Source: Microbacterium sp. SZ1 (GTDB taxonomy: Bacteria; Actinomycetota; Actinomycetes; Actinomycetales; Microbacteriaceae). Taken from it: a stretch of 64,000 nt of DNA. Below, in pieces: positions 51,052 to 61,008 of the stretch. Location of the stretch: NCBI RefSeq assembly GCF_002362255.1, contig NZ_LPVV01000040.1, positions 306,831-370,830 of the forward strand, read 5' to 3'. The notes under the pieces are model-generated. The model was not told the DNA's origin. It worked only from the letters and a program-made list of their open reading frames with translations, and ran no database searches. Within the stretch, counting starts at the first letter, position 1. The number at the start of each line of letters is the position of its first letter. A program made the position numbers and the translations under genes.

Positions 51052-51813
51052 CTAGTCCTCGTCGTTCTCGAGCTCGGCCTGCACCTCGGGGGTGAGGTCG
51101 AGGTTCGTGAAGACGTTCTGCACGTCCTCGCTGTCCTCGAGCGCGTCGATGAGGCGGAACACCTTGCGAGCGGTGTCGGCGTCGATCTCGACCTTGAGGT
51201 TCGGGACGAACTCCACGTCCGCCGACTCGTAGTCGATGCCGGCTTCCTGCAGAGCCGAGCGCACGGTGACGAGGTCGGTCGCCTCGGTGACGATCTCGAA
51301 GCCCTCGGCGCGGGGCTCGATCTCCTCGGCGCCCGCCTCGAGGGCCGTCATCATCACATCGTCCTCGGTGGTGCCCTCGGAGCCGACGACGATGACGCCC
51401 TTGCGGCTGAAGTTGTACGCGACGCTGCCGGGGTCCGCCAGCGTGCCGCCGTTGCGGCTGAGCGCCGTGCGCACCTCGGCTGCCGCGCGGTTTTTGTTGT
51501 CGGTCAGACACTCGATCATGAGCGCCACGCCGTTCGGTCCGTAGCCTTCGTACATGATCGAGGTGTACTCGACGGCCTCGCCGCCGATGCCGGCGCCGCG
51601 CTTCACCGCGCGGTCGATGTTGTCCTTCGGGACGGACGTCTTCTTGGCCTTCTGCACCGCGTCGAACAGCGTCGGGTTGCCGGCGAGGTCGGGGCCGCCG
51701 AGCTTGGCGGCGACCTCGATGTTCTTGATGAGCTTCGCCCACGACTTGGCACGGCGCGCGTCGATGACGGCCTTCTTGTGCTTGGTCGTGGCCCACTTGG
51801 AATGCCCGGACAT
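51052..51813 (-). CDS. yebC: YebC/PmpR family protein (TACO1-like)
   Basis: The 253-aa protein has the unmistakable start [16 protein letters not shown], then [13 protein letters not shown] and [19 protein letters not shown]. Family members are described as transcriptional regulators or as translation factors for polyproline stretches. GGAGAG precedes the ATG. TAGACT at 51863-51868 may be its -10, about 50 bp upstream. Confidence 0.95.
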   Translation of the reverse strand: MSGHSKWATTKHKKAVIDARRAKSWAKLIKNIEVAAKLGGPDLAGNPTLFDAVQKAKKTSVPKDNIDRAVKRGAGIGGEAVEYTSIMYEGYGPNGVALMIECLTDNKNRAAAEVRTALSRNGGTLADPGSVAYNFSRKGVIVVGSEGTTEDDVMMTALEAGAEEIEPRAEGFEIVTEATDLVTVRSALQEAGIDYESADVEFVPNLKVEIDADTARKVFRLIDALEDSEDVQNVFTNLDLTPEVQAELENDED

Positions 51814-51862
51814 AACTCTCCGCTCGTCGTATCCGCCCGGGCGCTGGGCCAGGGCGTCGTCC

Positions 51863-51868
51863 AGTCTA
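51863..51868 (-). promoter_or_regulatory. Possible -10 (TAGACT) of yebC
   Basis: TAGACT in the 124-bp gap between pdxT and yebC, giving a leader of roughly 43 nt. The rest of the gap shows no other signal that I can support. Confidence 0.35.
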
Positions 51869-51937
51869 TCGAACGGCGCCGCGGGATCGTTCCCGTCTCG
51901 TCTGGCGATGATCTCCGTCGCGGGGCGCCCTCCGGTC

Positions 51938-52531
51938 TCAGCGCGCGCGGACGACGTCGAGGAACCGCTCATGGAACCGCGTTTCGCCCGTGATCTCCGG
52001 ATGGAAGCTCAAACCGAGCAGCGAGCCCTGTTCGACAGCGACGACGCGGCCGTCGTCGAGGGCGGCGAGCACGGATGCTGCGGGGCCGACGCTCTCGACG
52101 ACGGGACCCCGGATGAACGCGGCGCGTACCGGGCCGCCCTCGAGCGCCGGCAGGGTGAGCTCCGCCTCGAAGGACTCGACCTGGCGGCCGAACGCATTGC
52201 GGCGCACCGTGACGTCGAGGCCGCCGAACGTCTCCTGCCCGTCGATCGCATCCACGAGCCGGTCCGCGAGCATGATGAGGCCTGCGCAGGTGCCCAGCAC
52301 CGGCATTCCGTCGCGGAGAGCGGTGCGGATGGGCTCCTGCATCCCGAACAGGCGCGACAGCTTGTCGATCACGGTGGACTCGCCCCCCGGGATCACCAGG
52401 CCGTCGACCTGCGCCAGCTCCTCAGGGCGGCGCACGAGCGCGACCTCGGCGCCGAGCGCGCCGAGCAGGGCGGCATGCTCGCGCACGTCGCCCTGCAGGG
52501 CCAGGACTCCGACCCGGGGGTTACCAGCCAC
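51938..52531 (-). CDS. pdxT: Pyridoxal 5'-phosphate synthase glutaminase subunit
   Basis: Releases ammonia from glutamine for PdxS. The 197-aa class I amidotransferase has VIPGGEST, the nucleophile in [10 protein letters not shown], and the His-Glu pair in LSFHPEITG. The GTG start lies 11 bp inside the pdxS end, consistent with coupled synthesis of the 12+12 complex. Confidence 0.96.
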   Translation of the reverse strand: MAGNPRVGVLALQGDVREHAALLGALGAEVALVRRPEELAQVDGLVIPGGESTVIDKLSRLFGMQEPIRTALRDGMPVLGTCAGLIMLADRLVDAIDGQETFGGLDVTVRRNAFGRQVESFEAELTLPALEGGPVRAAFIRGPVVESVGPAASVLAALDDGRVVAVEQGSLLGLSFHPEITGETRFHERFLDVVRAR

Positions 52532-53414
52532 GCTCGGCGAGCCGGTGCGGGGCCGGGAGATCGGAGACGTTGATGCCGACCATGGCCTCGCCGAGCCCGC
52601 GCGACACCTCGGCGATGACCTTCGCGTCGTCGTAGAAGGTGGTCGCCTTGACGATCGCCTTGGCGCGCTCGGAGGGGTTTCCCGACTTGAAGATGCCCGA
52701 CCCCACGAACACGCCGTCGGCACCGAGCTGCATCATCATGGCGGCATCGGCAGGCGTCGCCACGCCTCCGGCCACGAACAGCACCACAGGAAGCTTCCCG
52801 GTCTCGGCGATCTCGGCCACGAGGTCGTACGGCGCCTGCAGCTCCTTCGCGGCGACGAAGAGCTCGTCCTTCGGCAGCGCCGTCAATGCGGCGATCTCGC
52901 CGCGGATCTTCCGGATGTGCTTCATGGCCTCTGACACGTCACCGGTGCCTGCCTCGCCCTTCGAGCGGATCATGGTCGCACCCTCGTTGATGCGGCGAAG
53001 GGCCTCGCCGAGGTTCGTGGCGCCGCACACGAACGGCACCGTGAAGCCGAACTTGTCGATGTGGTTCACGTAATCCGCCGGCGACAGCACCTCCGACTCG
53101 TCGATGTAGTCGACGCCCAGCTCCTGCAGCACCTGCGCCTCGACGAAGTGGCCGATGCGCGCCTTCGCCATCACGGGGATGGAGACGGCGTCGATGATGC
53201 TGTCGATCATGTCGGGGTCGCTCATGCGGGAGACGCCACCCTGAGCCCGGATGTCGGCGGGCACGCGCTCCAGCGCCATGACGGCGACGGCTCCGGCATC
53301 CTCCGCGATCTTCGCCTGCTCGGCGGTGACGACGTCCATGATCACGCCGCCCTTCAGCATCTCGGCGAGGCCGCGCTTGACGCGCGAGGATCCGGTGGTG
53401 GTCTGTTCGGCCAT
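52521..53414 (-). CDS. pdxS: Pyridoxal 5'-phosphate synthase lyase subunit
   Basis: Makes PLP from ribose 5-phosphate, glyceraldehyde 3-phosphate and ammonia. The 297-aa TIM barrel shows [31 protein letters not shown], the Schiff-base lysine in [14 protein letters not shown], and [18 protein letters not shown] lies 7 nt before the ATG. It is transcribed divergently from the MocR-type regulator. Confidence 0.98.
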   Translation of the reverse strand: MAEQTTTGSSRVKRGLAEMLKGGVIMDVVTAEQAKIAEDAGAVAVMALERVPADIRAQGGVSRMSDPDMIDSIIDAVSIPVMAKARIGHFVEAQVLQELGVDYIDESEVLSPADYVNHIDKFGFTVPFVCGATNLGEALRRINEGATMIRSKGEAGTGDVSEAMKHIRKIRGEIAALTALPKDELFVAAKELQAPYDLVAEIAETGKLPVVLFVAGGVATPADAAMMMQLGADGVFVGSGIFKSGNPSERAKAIVKATTFYDDAKVIAEVSRGLGEAMVGINVSDLPAPHRLAERGW

Positions 53415-53432
53415 GACTGACTCCTGTCGAGG

Positions 53433-53448
53433 TTTGATCTAGGCCAAA
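53433..53448. promoter_or_regulatory. Candidate PdxR operator between pdxS and the regulator
   Basis: 16-bp interrupted palindrome of the form TTTGnnCTAGnnCAAA in the 77-bp divergent gap. A second GACCTAG (53468-53474) repeats the GATCTAG of this dyad 32 bp away, about three helical turns. Paired half-sites on one DNA face are typical for MocR/PdxR dimers. A TAGAAT at 53472-53477 could be the -10 of the regulator gene. Confidence 0.5.
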
Positions 53449-53491
53449 CGATAGCACTGTCCGGAACGACCTAGAATCGACCTGAGGACAC

Positions 53492-54799
53492 ATGACGGAA
53501 CAGATCAGCGGAACGACGGCGGCCGACATCGCAGACAGCGTGCGCGATCTGCGCGACCGCGGCGTGCTCGGCGCCGGCAGTCCGCTCCCCCCGGTGCGTG
53601 AGCTCGCCGCGATGCTCGGCGTGAACCGCAACACCGCGGTCGCGGCGTACCGTCAGCTCGCCCAGGCGGGTCTCGTCGTCTCGCGCGGACGCGCCGGCAC
53701 GGTGATCGCGGGTCACGAATCCGTCCCTCAGGAGGGCTTCGCCGCCGACACCGTGCTCCGTGACGTCGGCACCGGCAACCCGGATCCGCGCCTCATCCCG
53801 GACCCGACGGCTGCGCTCGCCACGGTCGCCGGTCGCCCGGTCCTGTACGGCGAGCCGGTGATCGACCGCGGCCTGGAAGCCTGGGCGCGCGAGTGGATCA
53901 CGAGTGACCTGGGTGACACCGACTTCCGCATCACGGTCACGAGCGGCGCGGTCGACGCGGTCGAGCGACTCCTCGCCCAGGCGCTCATGCGCGACGATGC
54001 CGTCGCCCTGGAAGACCCGTGCTTCCTGGCCAGCATCCACACCGTCCGCCTCGGAGGATACCGCGCGGTGCCGGTGCCGGTCGACGACGAGGGCATGACG
54101 GTCGAGGGACTCCGCGCGGCGCTCGACGCGGGGGTCCGCGCCGTCATCTGCACCCCGCGCGCCCAGAACCCGACGGGCACGAGCCTCTCCGCCCGACGCG
54201 CCGCAGACCTGCGCGCCGTGCTCGCCGACCACCCCTACGTGCTCCTCATCGAGGACGACCATTTCTCGATGCTCTCGCAGCGGAGCTACGAGACGCTGAT
54301 CGGTCCCGAGCATCGACGCTTCGCGCTCGTGCGATCGGTGTCGAAGTTCCTCGGCCCCGACATGTGCCTCGCCATCGCCGCGACCGACCCGACCACGGCC
54401 GAGCGCCTCGCCATGAGGCTCAGCCCCGGAACGACCTGGGTCAGCCACCTCCTGCAGCGGCTCACGCTCGCTCAGCTGACGGATGCCGATGCCCTCGCCC
54501 GCATCACGACCGCTCGAGAGCATTACGCGGCTCGAAACGAGGCGTTCGCCGGGCGCCTGCGCGACGCAGGCCTCGATTCTCCGTCGACGGACGGACTGAG
54601 TCTCTGGGTGCGGCTTCCGAAGCCCGCCCGCGCCGTCGCCGAGCGCTTGATGCGCCGCGGCTGGCTCGCTCGGACGGGCGACGAGTTCGCGCTCGACGAC
54701 CGCGGCGAACCCTCGCAGCACCTGCGCCTCACCGTGCACGACCTGTCCGACGAGGATGCGAAGACGCTCGTCGCCGACCTCGTCGCGGCGACCCGATGA
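53492..54799 (+). CDS. pdxR: MocR-family regulator of vitamin B6 genes (PdxR-like)
   Basis: A 435-aa protein with an N-terminal GntR winged helix (residues 8-75, LPPVRELAAMLGVNRNTAVAAYRQL at 32-56) and a C-terminal aminotransferase-like domain. The PLP-binding lysine is expected in RSVSKFLGPD, with CTPRAQNPTGTSLS and IEDDHFSM as cofactor contacts. Such proteins sense PLP. Position between pdxST (divergent) and pdxY (downstream) supports a PdxR role; the symbol is assigned by context. The ATG has GAGG 5 nt upstream. Confidence 0.85.
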   Translation: MTEQISGTTAADIADSVRDLRDRGVLGAGSPLPPVRELAAMLGVNRNTAVAAYRQLAQAGLVVSRGRAGTVIAGHESVPQEGFAADTVLRDVGTGNPDPRLIPDPTAALATVAGRPVLYGEPVIDRGLEAWAREWITSDLGDTDFRITVTSGAVDAVERLLAQALMRDDAVALEDPCFLASIHTVRLGGYRAVPVPVDDEGMTVEGLRAALDAGVRAVICTPRAQNPTGTSLSARRAADLRAVLADHPYVLLIEDDHFSMLSQRSYETLIGPEHRRFALVRSVSKFLGPDMCLAIAATDPTTAERLAMRLSPGTTWVSHLLQRLTLAQLTDADALARITTAREHYAARNEAFAGRLRDAGLDSPSTDGLSLWVRLPKPARAVAERLMRRGWLARTGDEFALDDRGEPSQHLRLTVHDLSDEDAKTLVADLVAATR

Positions 54800-54845
54800 C
54801 CGACTCCCGCGGGCACCGGCCCGCCGCTCACGAAAGGATCGAGGA

Positions 54846-55697
54846 ATGAAGGTCCTCTCCATCCAGTCCGCCGTCGCCTACGGACACGTCGGCAACTCCG
54901 CCGCCGTGTTCCCGCTGCAGCGCATCGGCGTCGAGGTGCTGCCCGTCTACACCGTGAACTTCTCCAACCACACCGGCTACGGCGCGTGGCGCGGACCGAT
55001 GATCTCCCCCAACGACGTGCGCGAGGTCGTCACCGGGATCGAGGAGCGAGAGGCGTTCCCGGGGATCGACGCCGTGCTCAGCGGCTACCAGGGCGGCGAG
55101 GGCATCGGTGACGTGATCATCGACGCCGTCTCGCGCGTGAAGGCCGCGAACCCGGATGCCGTCTACGCCTGCGATCCCGTGATGGGCAACGCCAAGTCGG
55201 GATGCTTCGTCGCCCCGGCCATCCCGGTGCTGCTGCGCGAGAAGGTCGTGCCGGTCGCCGACATCATCACCCCCAACCAGTTCGAGCTCGGATTCCTCAC
55301 CGAGACCGAGCCGGACACCCTGGAGTCCACGCTCGCCTCCGTCGACCTCGCGATGGCGATGGGACCGAGCACGGTTCTCGTCACGAGCGTCGAGCGTCCC
55401 GACCGCGAGGAGGGCACCATCGAGATGCTGGTGGCCGACGCGAAGGGCGCGTGGATCGTGCAGACGCCGCGCCTGCCCATGAAGGCCAACGGCTCCGGCG
55501 ACGTGACGGCGGCGCTGTTCACCGCGCACTACGTCGAGACCGGCGACGCCAAGGTCGCGCTCGAGCGCACCGCGTCGAGCGTCTTCGACCTGCTGAGCCT
55601 CACCCTCGAGTCCGGTGAGCGGGAGCTGCAGCTCATCGAGGCTCAGGAGTTCTACGCCCACCCGCGAATGCAGTTCACGGCCCGCCAGGTGCGCTGA
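54846..55697 (+). CDS. pdxY: Pyridoxal kinase
   Basis: Salvage enzyme that phosphorylates pyridoxal. The 283-aa ribokinase-fold protein has SIQSAVAYGHVGNSAAVFPLQ, GYQGG, YACDPVMGN, TPNQFELGFLT, and the catalytic NGSGDVTAALF (general-base Asp). It lies 46 bp after the regulator and is probably co-transcribed. It converges on the HIT gene with a 7-bp gap. Confidence 0.95.
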   Translation: MKVLSIQSAVAYGHVGNSAAVFPLQRIGVEVLPVYTVNFSNHTGYGAWRGPMISPNDVREVVTGIEEREAFPGIDAVLSGYQGGEGIGDVIIDAVSRVKAANPDAVYACDPVMGNAKSGCFVAPAIPVLLREKVVPVADIITPNQFELGFLTETEPDTLESTLASVDLAMAMGPSTVLVTSVERPDREEGTIEMLVADAKGAWIVQTPRLPMKANGSGDVTAALFTAHYVETGDAKVALERTASSVFDLLSLTLESGERELQLIEAQEFYAHPRMQFTARQVR

Positions 55698-55704
55698 GGC
55701 GCGA

Positions 55705-56253
55705 TCAGGCGGTGGGCCAGGCCGCGGACACCGCCTCGCGCACCTCGCCGAGCAGTTGCGGCAGCGCCTTCGTCTTGGCGATGATCGGGAAGAAGTTGGC
55801 GTCGGACTTCCAGCGAGGCACCACGTGCTGGTGCAGGTGCGCGTCGACACCTGCACCCGCGACGGCGCCCTGGTTCATGCCGAGGTTGAACCCGTCGCAC
55901 CGCGACACCTCGCGCAGGACGCGCATAGCGATCTGCGTCAGCTCGCCGATCTCGGCGACCTCCTCGGGCGTGGCCTGATCGTAGGTGGCGATGTGCCGGT
56001 ACGGGCACACGAGCAGATGGCCGGAGTTGTACGGGAACAGATTCAACAGCACGTAGGCGGTCTCGCCGCGCGCGACGATCAGCCGCTCGGCATCCGGGTA
56101 CTTCGGCGCCTCACAGAACGGGCACTCCTCGCGCAGCGGCTCCGGCCCGGCCTGAATGTAGGCCATCCGGTGCGGGGTCCACAGCCGCTGGAACTCGTCG
56201 GGGACGCCGGCCAGCAGACCGGCGTCCTCGACGGAGGAGTGATCGTCGGTCAC
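55705..56253 (-). CDS. HIT-family hydrolase/phosphorylase (Ap4A phosphorylase-like)
   Basis: A 182-aa protein with the HIT triad in [12 protein letters not shown] and an N-terminal CPFCEAP zinc-knuckle cysteine pair. It resembles the mycobacterial HIT protein encoded next to thrS, which has diadenosine tetraphosphate phosphorylase activity. Acting on Ap4A, a by-product of aminoacyl-tRNA synthetases, would fit its place overlapping thrS (GTGA). The pgsA gene that normally follows is not here. Confidence 0.88.
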   Translation of the reverse strand: MTDDHSSVEDAGLLAGVPDEFQRLWTPHRMAYIQAGPEPLREECPFCEAPKYPDAERLIVARGETAYVLLNLFPYNSGHLLVCPYRHIATYDQATPEEVAEIGELTQIAMRVLREVSRCDGFNLGMNQGAVAGAGVDAHLHQHVVPRWKSDANFFPIIAKTKALPQLLGEVREAVSAAWPTA

Positions 56254-58238
56254 GCCAGGTCTCCGGCCTTCAGCACGAGGGCATGCGTCTCGATGGCGGA
56301 GCGGATGCGGCGGACGGCATCGGCCACCGGTACGCCGTTCTCCTGGGTACCGTCGCGGAAGCGGAACGACACGGTGCCCGCGGCGCGGTCCTGCTCGCCG
56401 ACGATGAGGATGACCGGCACCTTGGCCGTGGTGTGGTTGCGGATCTTCTTCTGCATCCGGTCGTCGGAGTGGTCGACGTCCGCTCGCACCCCCGCGGCCC
56501 GGAGCTGCCCGATCACGTCGTCGAGGTACTCGCCGTACTGCTCGGCGACCGGGACGCCGACGACCTGGCTCGGCGCCAGCCACAGCGGGAAGTCGCCCGC
56601 ATAGTGCTCGAGCAGGATCGCGAAGAAGCGCTCGACCGAACCGAGCAGCGCACGATGGATCATGACCGGTCGGTGCTTCTGTCCGTCGGATCCGGTGTAC
56701 TCGAGCTCAAAGCGGTCGGGCTGGTTGAAGTCGAGCTGGATCGTCGACATCTGCCAGGTGCGGCCGATCGCGTCGCGCGCCTGCACAGAGATCTTCGGGC
56801 CGTAGAACGCCGCTCCGCCCGGATCGGCCACGAGCTCGAGGCCCGATTCGACCGCGACCTCGCGCAGAGTGTCGATCGCCGTCGACCACTGCTCGGGCTC
56901 GCCGAGGAACTTTGGGTTCCCCTCCTCGTTGGTCGAGAGCTCGAGGTAGAAGTCGTTGAGCCCGTAGTCGCGCAGCAGATCGAGCACGAGGTTCAGGTTG
57001 GTGGTGAGCTCCTCCTTCACCTGATCCTGGGCGACATAGATGTGCGCGTCGTCCTGCGTCAGGCCGCGGACGCGGGTGAGGCCGGACAGCGTCCCGCTCT
57101 TCTCGTAGCGGTAGACCGTGCCGAACTCGGCGAGCCGGAGCGGCAGCTCACGGTACGAGCGCCCGCGCGAGCGGTAGATGAGGTTGTGGAACGGGCAGTT
57201 CATGGGCTTCAGGTAGTAGTCCTGGCCCTGCCGGGTGACGTTGCCCTCGTCGTCGACCACCTCGTCGAGGTGCATCGGCGGGAACATGCCGTCGGCGTAG
57301 GTCTGCAGGTGCCCCGACGTCATGAAGAGGTCCTTCTTCGTGATGTGCGGGCTGTTGACGAGGTCGTAGCCGTTGCGGAGCAGGTGCTTGCGCAGGTTCT
57401 CCTCGATCTCGTAGCGGATGATCCCGCCCTTGGGGTGGAAGACAGCGAGCCCCGACCCGATCTCGTCGGGGAACGAGAACAGGTCCATCTCGCTGCCGAG
57501 CTTGCGGTGATCACGGCGTTCCGCCTCGGCCAGACGCTCCTGGTAGGCGCGCAGCTCGTCCTTCGAAGGCCAGGCCGTGCCGTAGATGCGCTGCAGCTGC
57601 GGGTTCTTCTCGCTGCCGCGCCAGTAGGCGGCGGCGATGCGCGTCAGGTCCCAGCCGTTGCCGATCATGCGCGTGCTGGGCAGGTGCGGCCCGCGGCAGA
57701 GGTCCTTCCAGACCACCTCGCCGTCGCGAGTGGTGTTGTCGTAGATCGTGAGCTCGCCCTCGCCGACCTCCACGGAGGCGCCTTCGGCAGCCTCTTTGCC
57801 GCCCTTGAGTCCGATGAGCTCGAGCTTGAACGGCTCGTCAGCGAGCTCGACGCGAGCCTCCTCGTCGGTGACGACCCGGCGCACGAAGCGCTGGCCCTCG
57901 CGGACGATGCGCTGCATCTCTTTCGTGATGGCCTTGAGGTCTTCGGGCGTGAAGGGCTCGGCCACGCCGAAGTCGTAGTAGAAGCCGTCGGTGACGGGCG
58001 GGCCGATGCCGAGGTTCGCCTGGGGGTTGATGCGCTGCACGGCCTGCGCGAGGACGTGCGCGGTGGAGTGGCGCAGGATGTCGAGCCCGTCGGGGCTGTC
58101 GATCATGACGGCCTCGACCTCGTCGGCGTCGGTCACGGTGGCGGCGAGGTCCTTGAGGACCCCGTTGACGCGCATCGCGACGACAGAACGGTCGGAGAAC
58201 AGGGCGAAGCCGTCTTTCGGCAGGGCATCTTCAGGCAC
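56250..58238 (-). CDS. thrS: Threonine--tRNA ligase
   Basis: The 662-aa protein has the short TGS domain, the editing domain with [11 protein letters not shown], and the class II core ([14 protein letters not shown] for motif 2, zinc ligands Cys in LKPMNCPFH and His near [12 protein letters not shown]), then an anticodon-binding domain. The GTG at 58238 is chosen because ATGGAG lies 7-8 nt upstream; an in-frame ATG at 58250 has no ribosome binding site. The -10-like TAGCCT at 58265-58270 would start transcription just before it. The leader is too short for a T-box. Confidence 0.95.
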   Translation of the reverse strand: MPEDALPKDGFALFSDRSVVAMRVNGVLKDLAATVTDADEVEAVMIDSPDGLDILRHSTAHVLAQAVQRINPQANLGIGPPVTDGFYYDFGVAEPFTPEDLKAITKEMQRIVREGQRFVRRVVTDEEARVELADEPFKLELIGLKGGKEAAEGASVEVGEGELTIYDNTTRDGEVVWKDLCRGPHLPSTRMIGNGWDLTRIAAAYWRGSEKNPQLQRIYGTAWPSKDELRAYQERLAEAERRDHRKLGSEMDLFSFPDEIGSGLAVFHPKGGIIRYEIEENLRKHLLRNGYDLVNSPHITKKDLFMTSGHLQTYADGMFPPMHLDEVVDDEGNVTRQGQDYYLKPMNCPFHNLIYRSRGRSYRELPLRLAEFGTVYRYEKSGTLSGLTRVRGLTQDDAHIYVAQDQVKEELTTNLNLVLDLLRDYGLNDFYLELSTNEEGNPKFLGEPEQWSTAIDTLREVAVESGLELVADPGGAAFYGPKISVQARDAIGRTWQMSTIQLDFNQPDRFELEYTGSDGQKHRPVMIHRALLGSVERFFAILLEHYAGDFPLWLAPSQVVGVPVAEQYGEYLDDVIGQLRAAGVRADVDHSDDRMQKKIRNHTTAKVPVILIVGEQDRAAGTVSFRFRDGTQENGVPVADAVRRIRSAIETHALVLKAGDLA

Positions 58239-58264
58239 GGAACACTCCATCTGGGTCTCGATCT

Positions 58265-58270
58265 AGGCTA
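58265..58270 (-). promoter_or_regulatory. Possible -10 (TAGCCT) of thrS
   Basis: TAGCCT overlapped by TAGATC on the minus strand, between ynfA and thrS. Either would give a short leader that still contains the ATGGAG ribosome binding site for the GTG start. Confidence 0.4.
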
Positions 58271-58296
58271 CTCGCACGCCGGGCGCCCTCCGCCCG

Positions 58297-58656
58297 TCAG
58301 AGCCCTCCCTGCGCGTCGGCCGTCGATGCCGTCGGGGCGAGGACGATGATCGCGGCGCCGACGAGGGCGACCGCCGACCCGATCCAGTCCCACATCGTGG
58401 GGCGGAACCCGTCGACGATGATGCCCCACGCGAGGGAGCCGGCGATGAACACGCCGCCATACGACGCGAGGACGCGGCCGAAGTTCGCGTCCGGCTGCAG
58501 GGCGGCGAGGAAGCCGTAGGCGCCGAGCGCCATCACCCCGAGCACGGCGAACATCCACCCTCGATCCTCCTTGACCGACTGCCAGATGAGCCATGCTCCG
58601 CCGATCTCGGCGGCGGCGGCGAGCACGAAGAGGATGCTGATGCGGAGGACGGTCAT
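58297..58656 (-). CDS. YnfA family membrane protein
   Basis: A 119-aa integral membrane protein with four segments. The N-terminal [15 protein letters not shown] and [19 protein letters not shown] match the YnfA (UPF0060) family, small drug/metabolite-transporter-like proteins of unclear substrate. It is divergent from the DoxX gene with a 22-bp gap. Confidence 0.88.
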   Translation of the reverse strand: MTVLRISILFVLAAAAEIGGAWLIWQSVKEDRGWMFAVLGVMALGAYGFLAALQPDANFGRVLASYGGVFIAGSLAWGIIVDGFRPTMWDWIGSAVALVGAAIIVLAPTASTADAQGGL

Positions 58657-58666
58657 GCGGCCACGG

Positions 58667-58672
58667 TAGCGT
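58667..58672 (+). promoter_or_regulatory. Predicted leaderless -10 (TAGCGT) of the DoxX gene
   Basis: TAGCGT ends 6 nt before the ATG, with no independent ribosome binding site. Confidence 0.5.
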
Positions 58673-58678
58673 GGGCGG

Positions 58679-59101
58679 ATGCTCAAGGACGTCGCACGCT
58701 GGTCGCTCGCCCTCCTTCTCACGGCAGCGGGGGTGATGCACTTCGTGAGGACCCGCGGCTTCCGCCTCGTCGTCCCCGATTGGGCGACGCGGTTCACCCG
58801 CCTCGACAAGGATGCGATCGTCGTGGCCTCGGGCGCGGTCGAGGTCGGCCTCGGTGCGGCGCTGATCGCCCTGCCCCGCGAACGGCGGCGGTTCGGGCTC
58901 GCGACAGCCGCCTTCTTCGTCGCCGTCTTCCCGGGCAACGTCCATCAGTGGCGCACGGGACGGTCGGCGCCCGGTCTCGACACCGATCGGCGCCGCTTCG
59001 TGCGCCTGTTCCTGCAGCCGGTTCTCGTGGCCTGGGCCGTCTGGTCGACGAGCGAGCGGAAGCCTACAGCGCGGCGGCGCCCGCGTCGAGGTCGGATGTG
59101 A
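58679..59101 (+). CDS. DoxX-like membrane protein
   Basis: A 140-aa protein with four hydrophobic segments and the pattern [10 protein letters not shown] at residues 14-23, then [12 protein letters not shown] and [12 protein letters not shown], typical of DoxX/DUF417-like proteins. The tail is very basic (RRRPRRGR). The function is not established. It precedes the photolyase by 39 bp in the same direction. Confidence 0.8.
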   Translation: MLKDVARWSLALLLTAAGVMHFVRTRGFRLVVPDWATRFTRLDKDAIVVASGAVEVGLGAALIALPRERRRFGLATAAFFVAVFPGNVHQWRTGRSAPGLDTDRRRFVRLFLQPVLVAWAVWSTSERKPTARRRPRRGRM

Positions 59102-59140
59102 CGGCGGGCGCGAACGCCGTCGCCCGACGACAATAGGGGC

Positions 59141-60487
59141 ATGTCCTCCCCCTCGGTCGTGTGGCTCCGCGACGATCTCCGTGTCGCCGACAATCCGGCT
59201 CTCCGCGCCGCGATCGACCGGGACGAGCCGCTCGTCGTGCTCTACGTGCTCGACGAGGAGTCGGACGGGGTCCGCCCGCTCGGCGGTGCGGCCCGCTGGT
59301 GGTTGCATCACTCGCTCGCCTCGCTCCGCGATCACATCGCGGACCTCGGCGCCCGGCTGATCCTCCGACGGGGTGCCGCCTTCGACGTCGTCCGCGGTGT
59401 CGTCGAGGACCTCGGCGCGTCGGCGGTCTTCTGGAACCGCCGTTACGGGGGCCCTGAGCGGGAGATCGACGCCGCGCTGAAGTCGTCGCTGCGCGAGGAC
59501 GGCATCGAGGTCGCCTCGTTCGCCGGCTCCCTGCTCCACGAGCCGTGGACGGTGAAGACCGGCAGCGGGACCCACTTCTCGGTCTTCACGCCGTTCTGGC
59601 GGGCTGCGCGGGCGCTCCCCGCTCCCCGCGCTCCGCTCCCGGCGCCGCGGAGCCTCGACGGTGTGGGCAGGTCACCGGCCTCGGACGACCTGGACGACTG
59701 GCAGCTGCTGCCGACACGCCCGGACTGGGCGGGAGGACTCCGCGACACCTGGGAGCCGGGCGAGCAGGCAGCTCGTGCTCGGCTCCGCACCTTCCTCCGC
59801 GAGGATCTCGGCTCCTACGACCGCGCCCGTGACGAACCGTCGGCGGGCGCGACGTCTCAGCTCTCCCCTCGACTGCGCTGGGGCGAGCTCAGCCCGTTCA
59901 CCGTCTGGCACGAGGCGATCGAGACGGAGGGCGCAGCGGGCTTCCTCTCCGAGCTCGGCTGGCGGGAGTTCGCCTGGCACACCCTGTTCCACTTCCCGGA
60001 GCTCGCGACGAGGAACCTCCGGAGCGAGTTCGACGCCTTCCCCTGGCCGACTCTGCGCCCGTCGCACCTCGAGGCATGGCAGCGCGGCGAGACCGGCATT
60101 CCGCTCGTGGATGCCGGGATGCGCGAGCTGTGGCACACCGGTTACATGCACAACCGTGTGCGGATGGTCACGGCATCCTTCCTCATCAAGAACCTCATGA
60201 TCGACTGGCGTCGCGGCGAGGAGTGGTTCTGGGACACGCTCGTCGACGCCGACGGCGCGAACAACCCGTTCAACTGGCAGTGGGTCGCAGGCTCCGGCGC
60301 GGACGCCGCCCCGTCCTTCCGGATCTTCAACCCCGAGCTGCAGGCGAAGAAGTTCGACCCGCAGGGCCTGTACATCTCGGAGTGGGCGTCGGGCGCGCCG
60401 ACCGAGCCGATCGTCGACCTCGGCGAGACGCGGAAGGCGGCACTCGCCGCCTACGACGAACTGCGCAGGTCGTCACGCACGCCCTGA
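59141..60487 (+). CDS. phr: Deoxyribodipyrimidine photolyase (class I)
   Basis: Light-driven repair of cyclobutane pyrimidine dimers. The 448-aa protein has the N-terminal antenna domain (VVWLRDDLRVADNPAL) and the FAD domain: GYMHNRVRMVTASFL, then NNPFNWQWVAGSGADAAPSFR. The tryptophans of the electron-transfer chain appear to be retained in WREFAWH, EEWFWDT and WQWVAG. Canonical residues favour photolyase over cryptochrome, but substrate type is inferred. GACAAT ends 6 nt before the ATG and no ribosome binding site is seen. Confidence 0.95.
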   Translation: MSSPSVVWLRDDLRVADNPALRAAIDRDEPLVVLYVLDEESDGVRPLGGAARWWLHHSLASLRDHIADLGARLILRRGAAFDVVRGVVEDLGASAVFWNRRYGGPEREIDAALKSSLREDGIEVASFAGSLLHEPWTVKTGSGTHFSVFTPFWRAARALPAPRAPLPAPRSLDGVGRSPASDDLDDWQLLPTRPDWAGGLRDTWEPGEQAARARLRTFLREDLGSYDRARDEPSAGATSQLSPRLRWGELSPFTVWHEAIETEGAAGFLSELGWREFAWHTLFHFPELATRNLRSEFDAFPWPTLRPSHLEAWQRGETGIPLVDAGMRELWHTGYMHNRVRMVTASFLIKNLMIDWRRGEEWFWDTLVDADGANNPFNWQWVAGSGADAAPSFRIFNPELQAKKFDPQGLYISEWASGAPTEPIVDLGETRKAALAAYDELRRSSRTP

Positions 60488-60505
60488 CGACGTCACCGGG
60501 TCAGG
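60483..60505. terminator. Shared hairpin between phr and the lipoprotein gene
   Basis: CCTGAC/GTCAGG stem with an 11-nt loop spanning the stop codons of both convergent genes. Symmetrical, so it could serve both directions. No U-tracts. Confidence 0.35.
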
Positions 60506-60983
60506 ACGCGTAGCGCTCGACTCGGAGGACGCAGTCCAGGGTCTCATCCTGCACGGCGACCGTGGTCTCCCAGTCCGCGCTCGCTCCGGCGTCGATCGGG
60601 TCGACGTCCACCTGGGTGAGCGAGCGCGTGTCTCCGCCCTCCGTGAGGAGCGACACGTAGATGCGGTACGACGCGGCGGCGGCGCTCGAGTTCGTCACGG
60701 TGCCAGCGACCTCCCAGTGGTCACCGGCGAGCTCACACGTCTTGACCTCCGCGTCGGCGAGTGCCCCCTCGAGCCCTTCGCCGGAACCCGGGGTGTCGAC
60801 GATGTCGGTGACTCCGGCCTGCGCCTCTTCCGTGGCCGTGGGCGTGGGCGTGGGCTCGGGCGCGGTGTCCGTGCATCCGGCGAGCACGAGACCGAGAGTC
60901 AGGGCGATTCCCGCAGTGAGCACCCCCTTGGCCGCCGGACGGCGGCCTGCGGTGATCTGCGGAGAGGTGCGGTGGTTCTGCAT
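60501..60983 (-). CDS. Lipoprotein of unknown function
   Basis: A 160-aa protein with a basic N-terminus, a hydrophobic segment and the lipobox LVLAGC (Cys about residue 37), so it is exported and lipidated by Lgt. A Pro/Thr linker follows, then a domain of about 85 residues with two cysteines (KTCELAGDHWEVAGTV and LDCVLRVE). The predicted beta pattern recalls FxLYD-type domains, but this is weak. AAAGG lies 8 nt before the ATG. Confidence 0.8.
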   Translation of the reverse strand: MQNHRTSPQITAGRRPAAKGVLTAGIALTLGLVLAGCTDTAPEPTPTPTATEEAQAGVTDIVDTPGSGEGLEGALADAEVKTCELAGDHWEVAGTVTNSSAAAASYRIYVSLLTEGGDTRSLTQVDVDPIDAGASADWETTVAVQDETLDCVLRVERYAS

Positions 60984-61008
60984 CGTGTCGCCTTTCAGTG
61001 CGGTGTCG

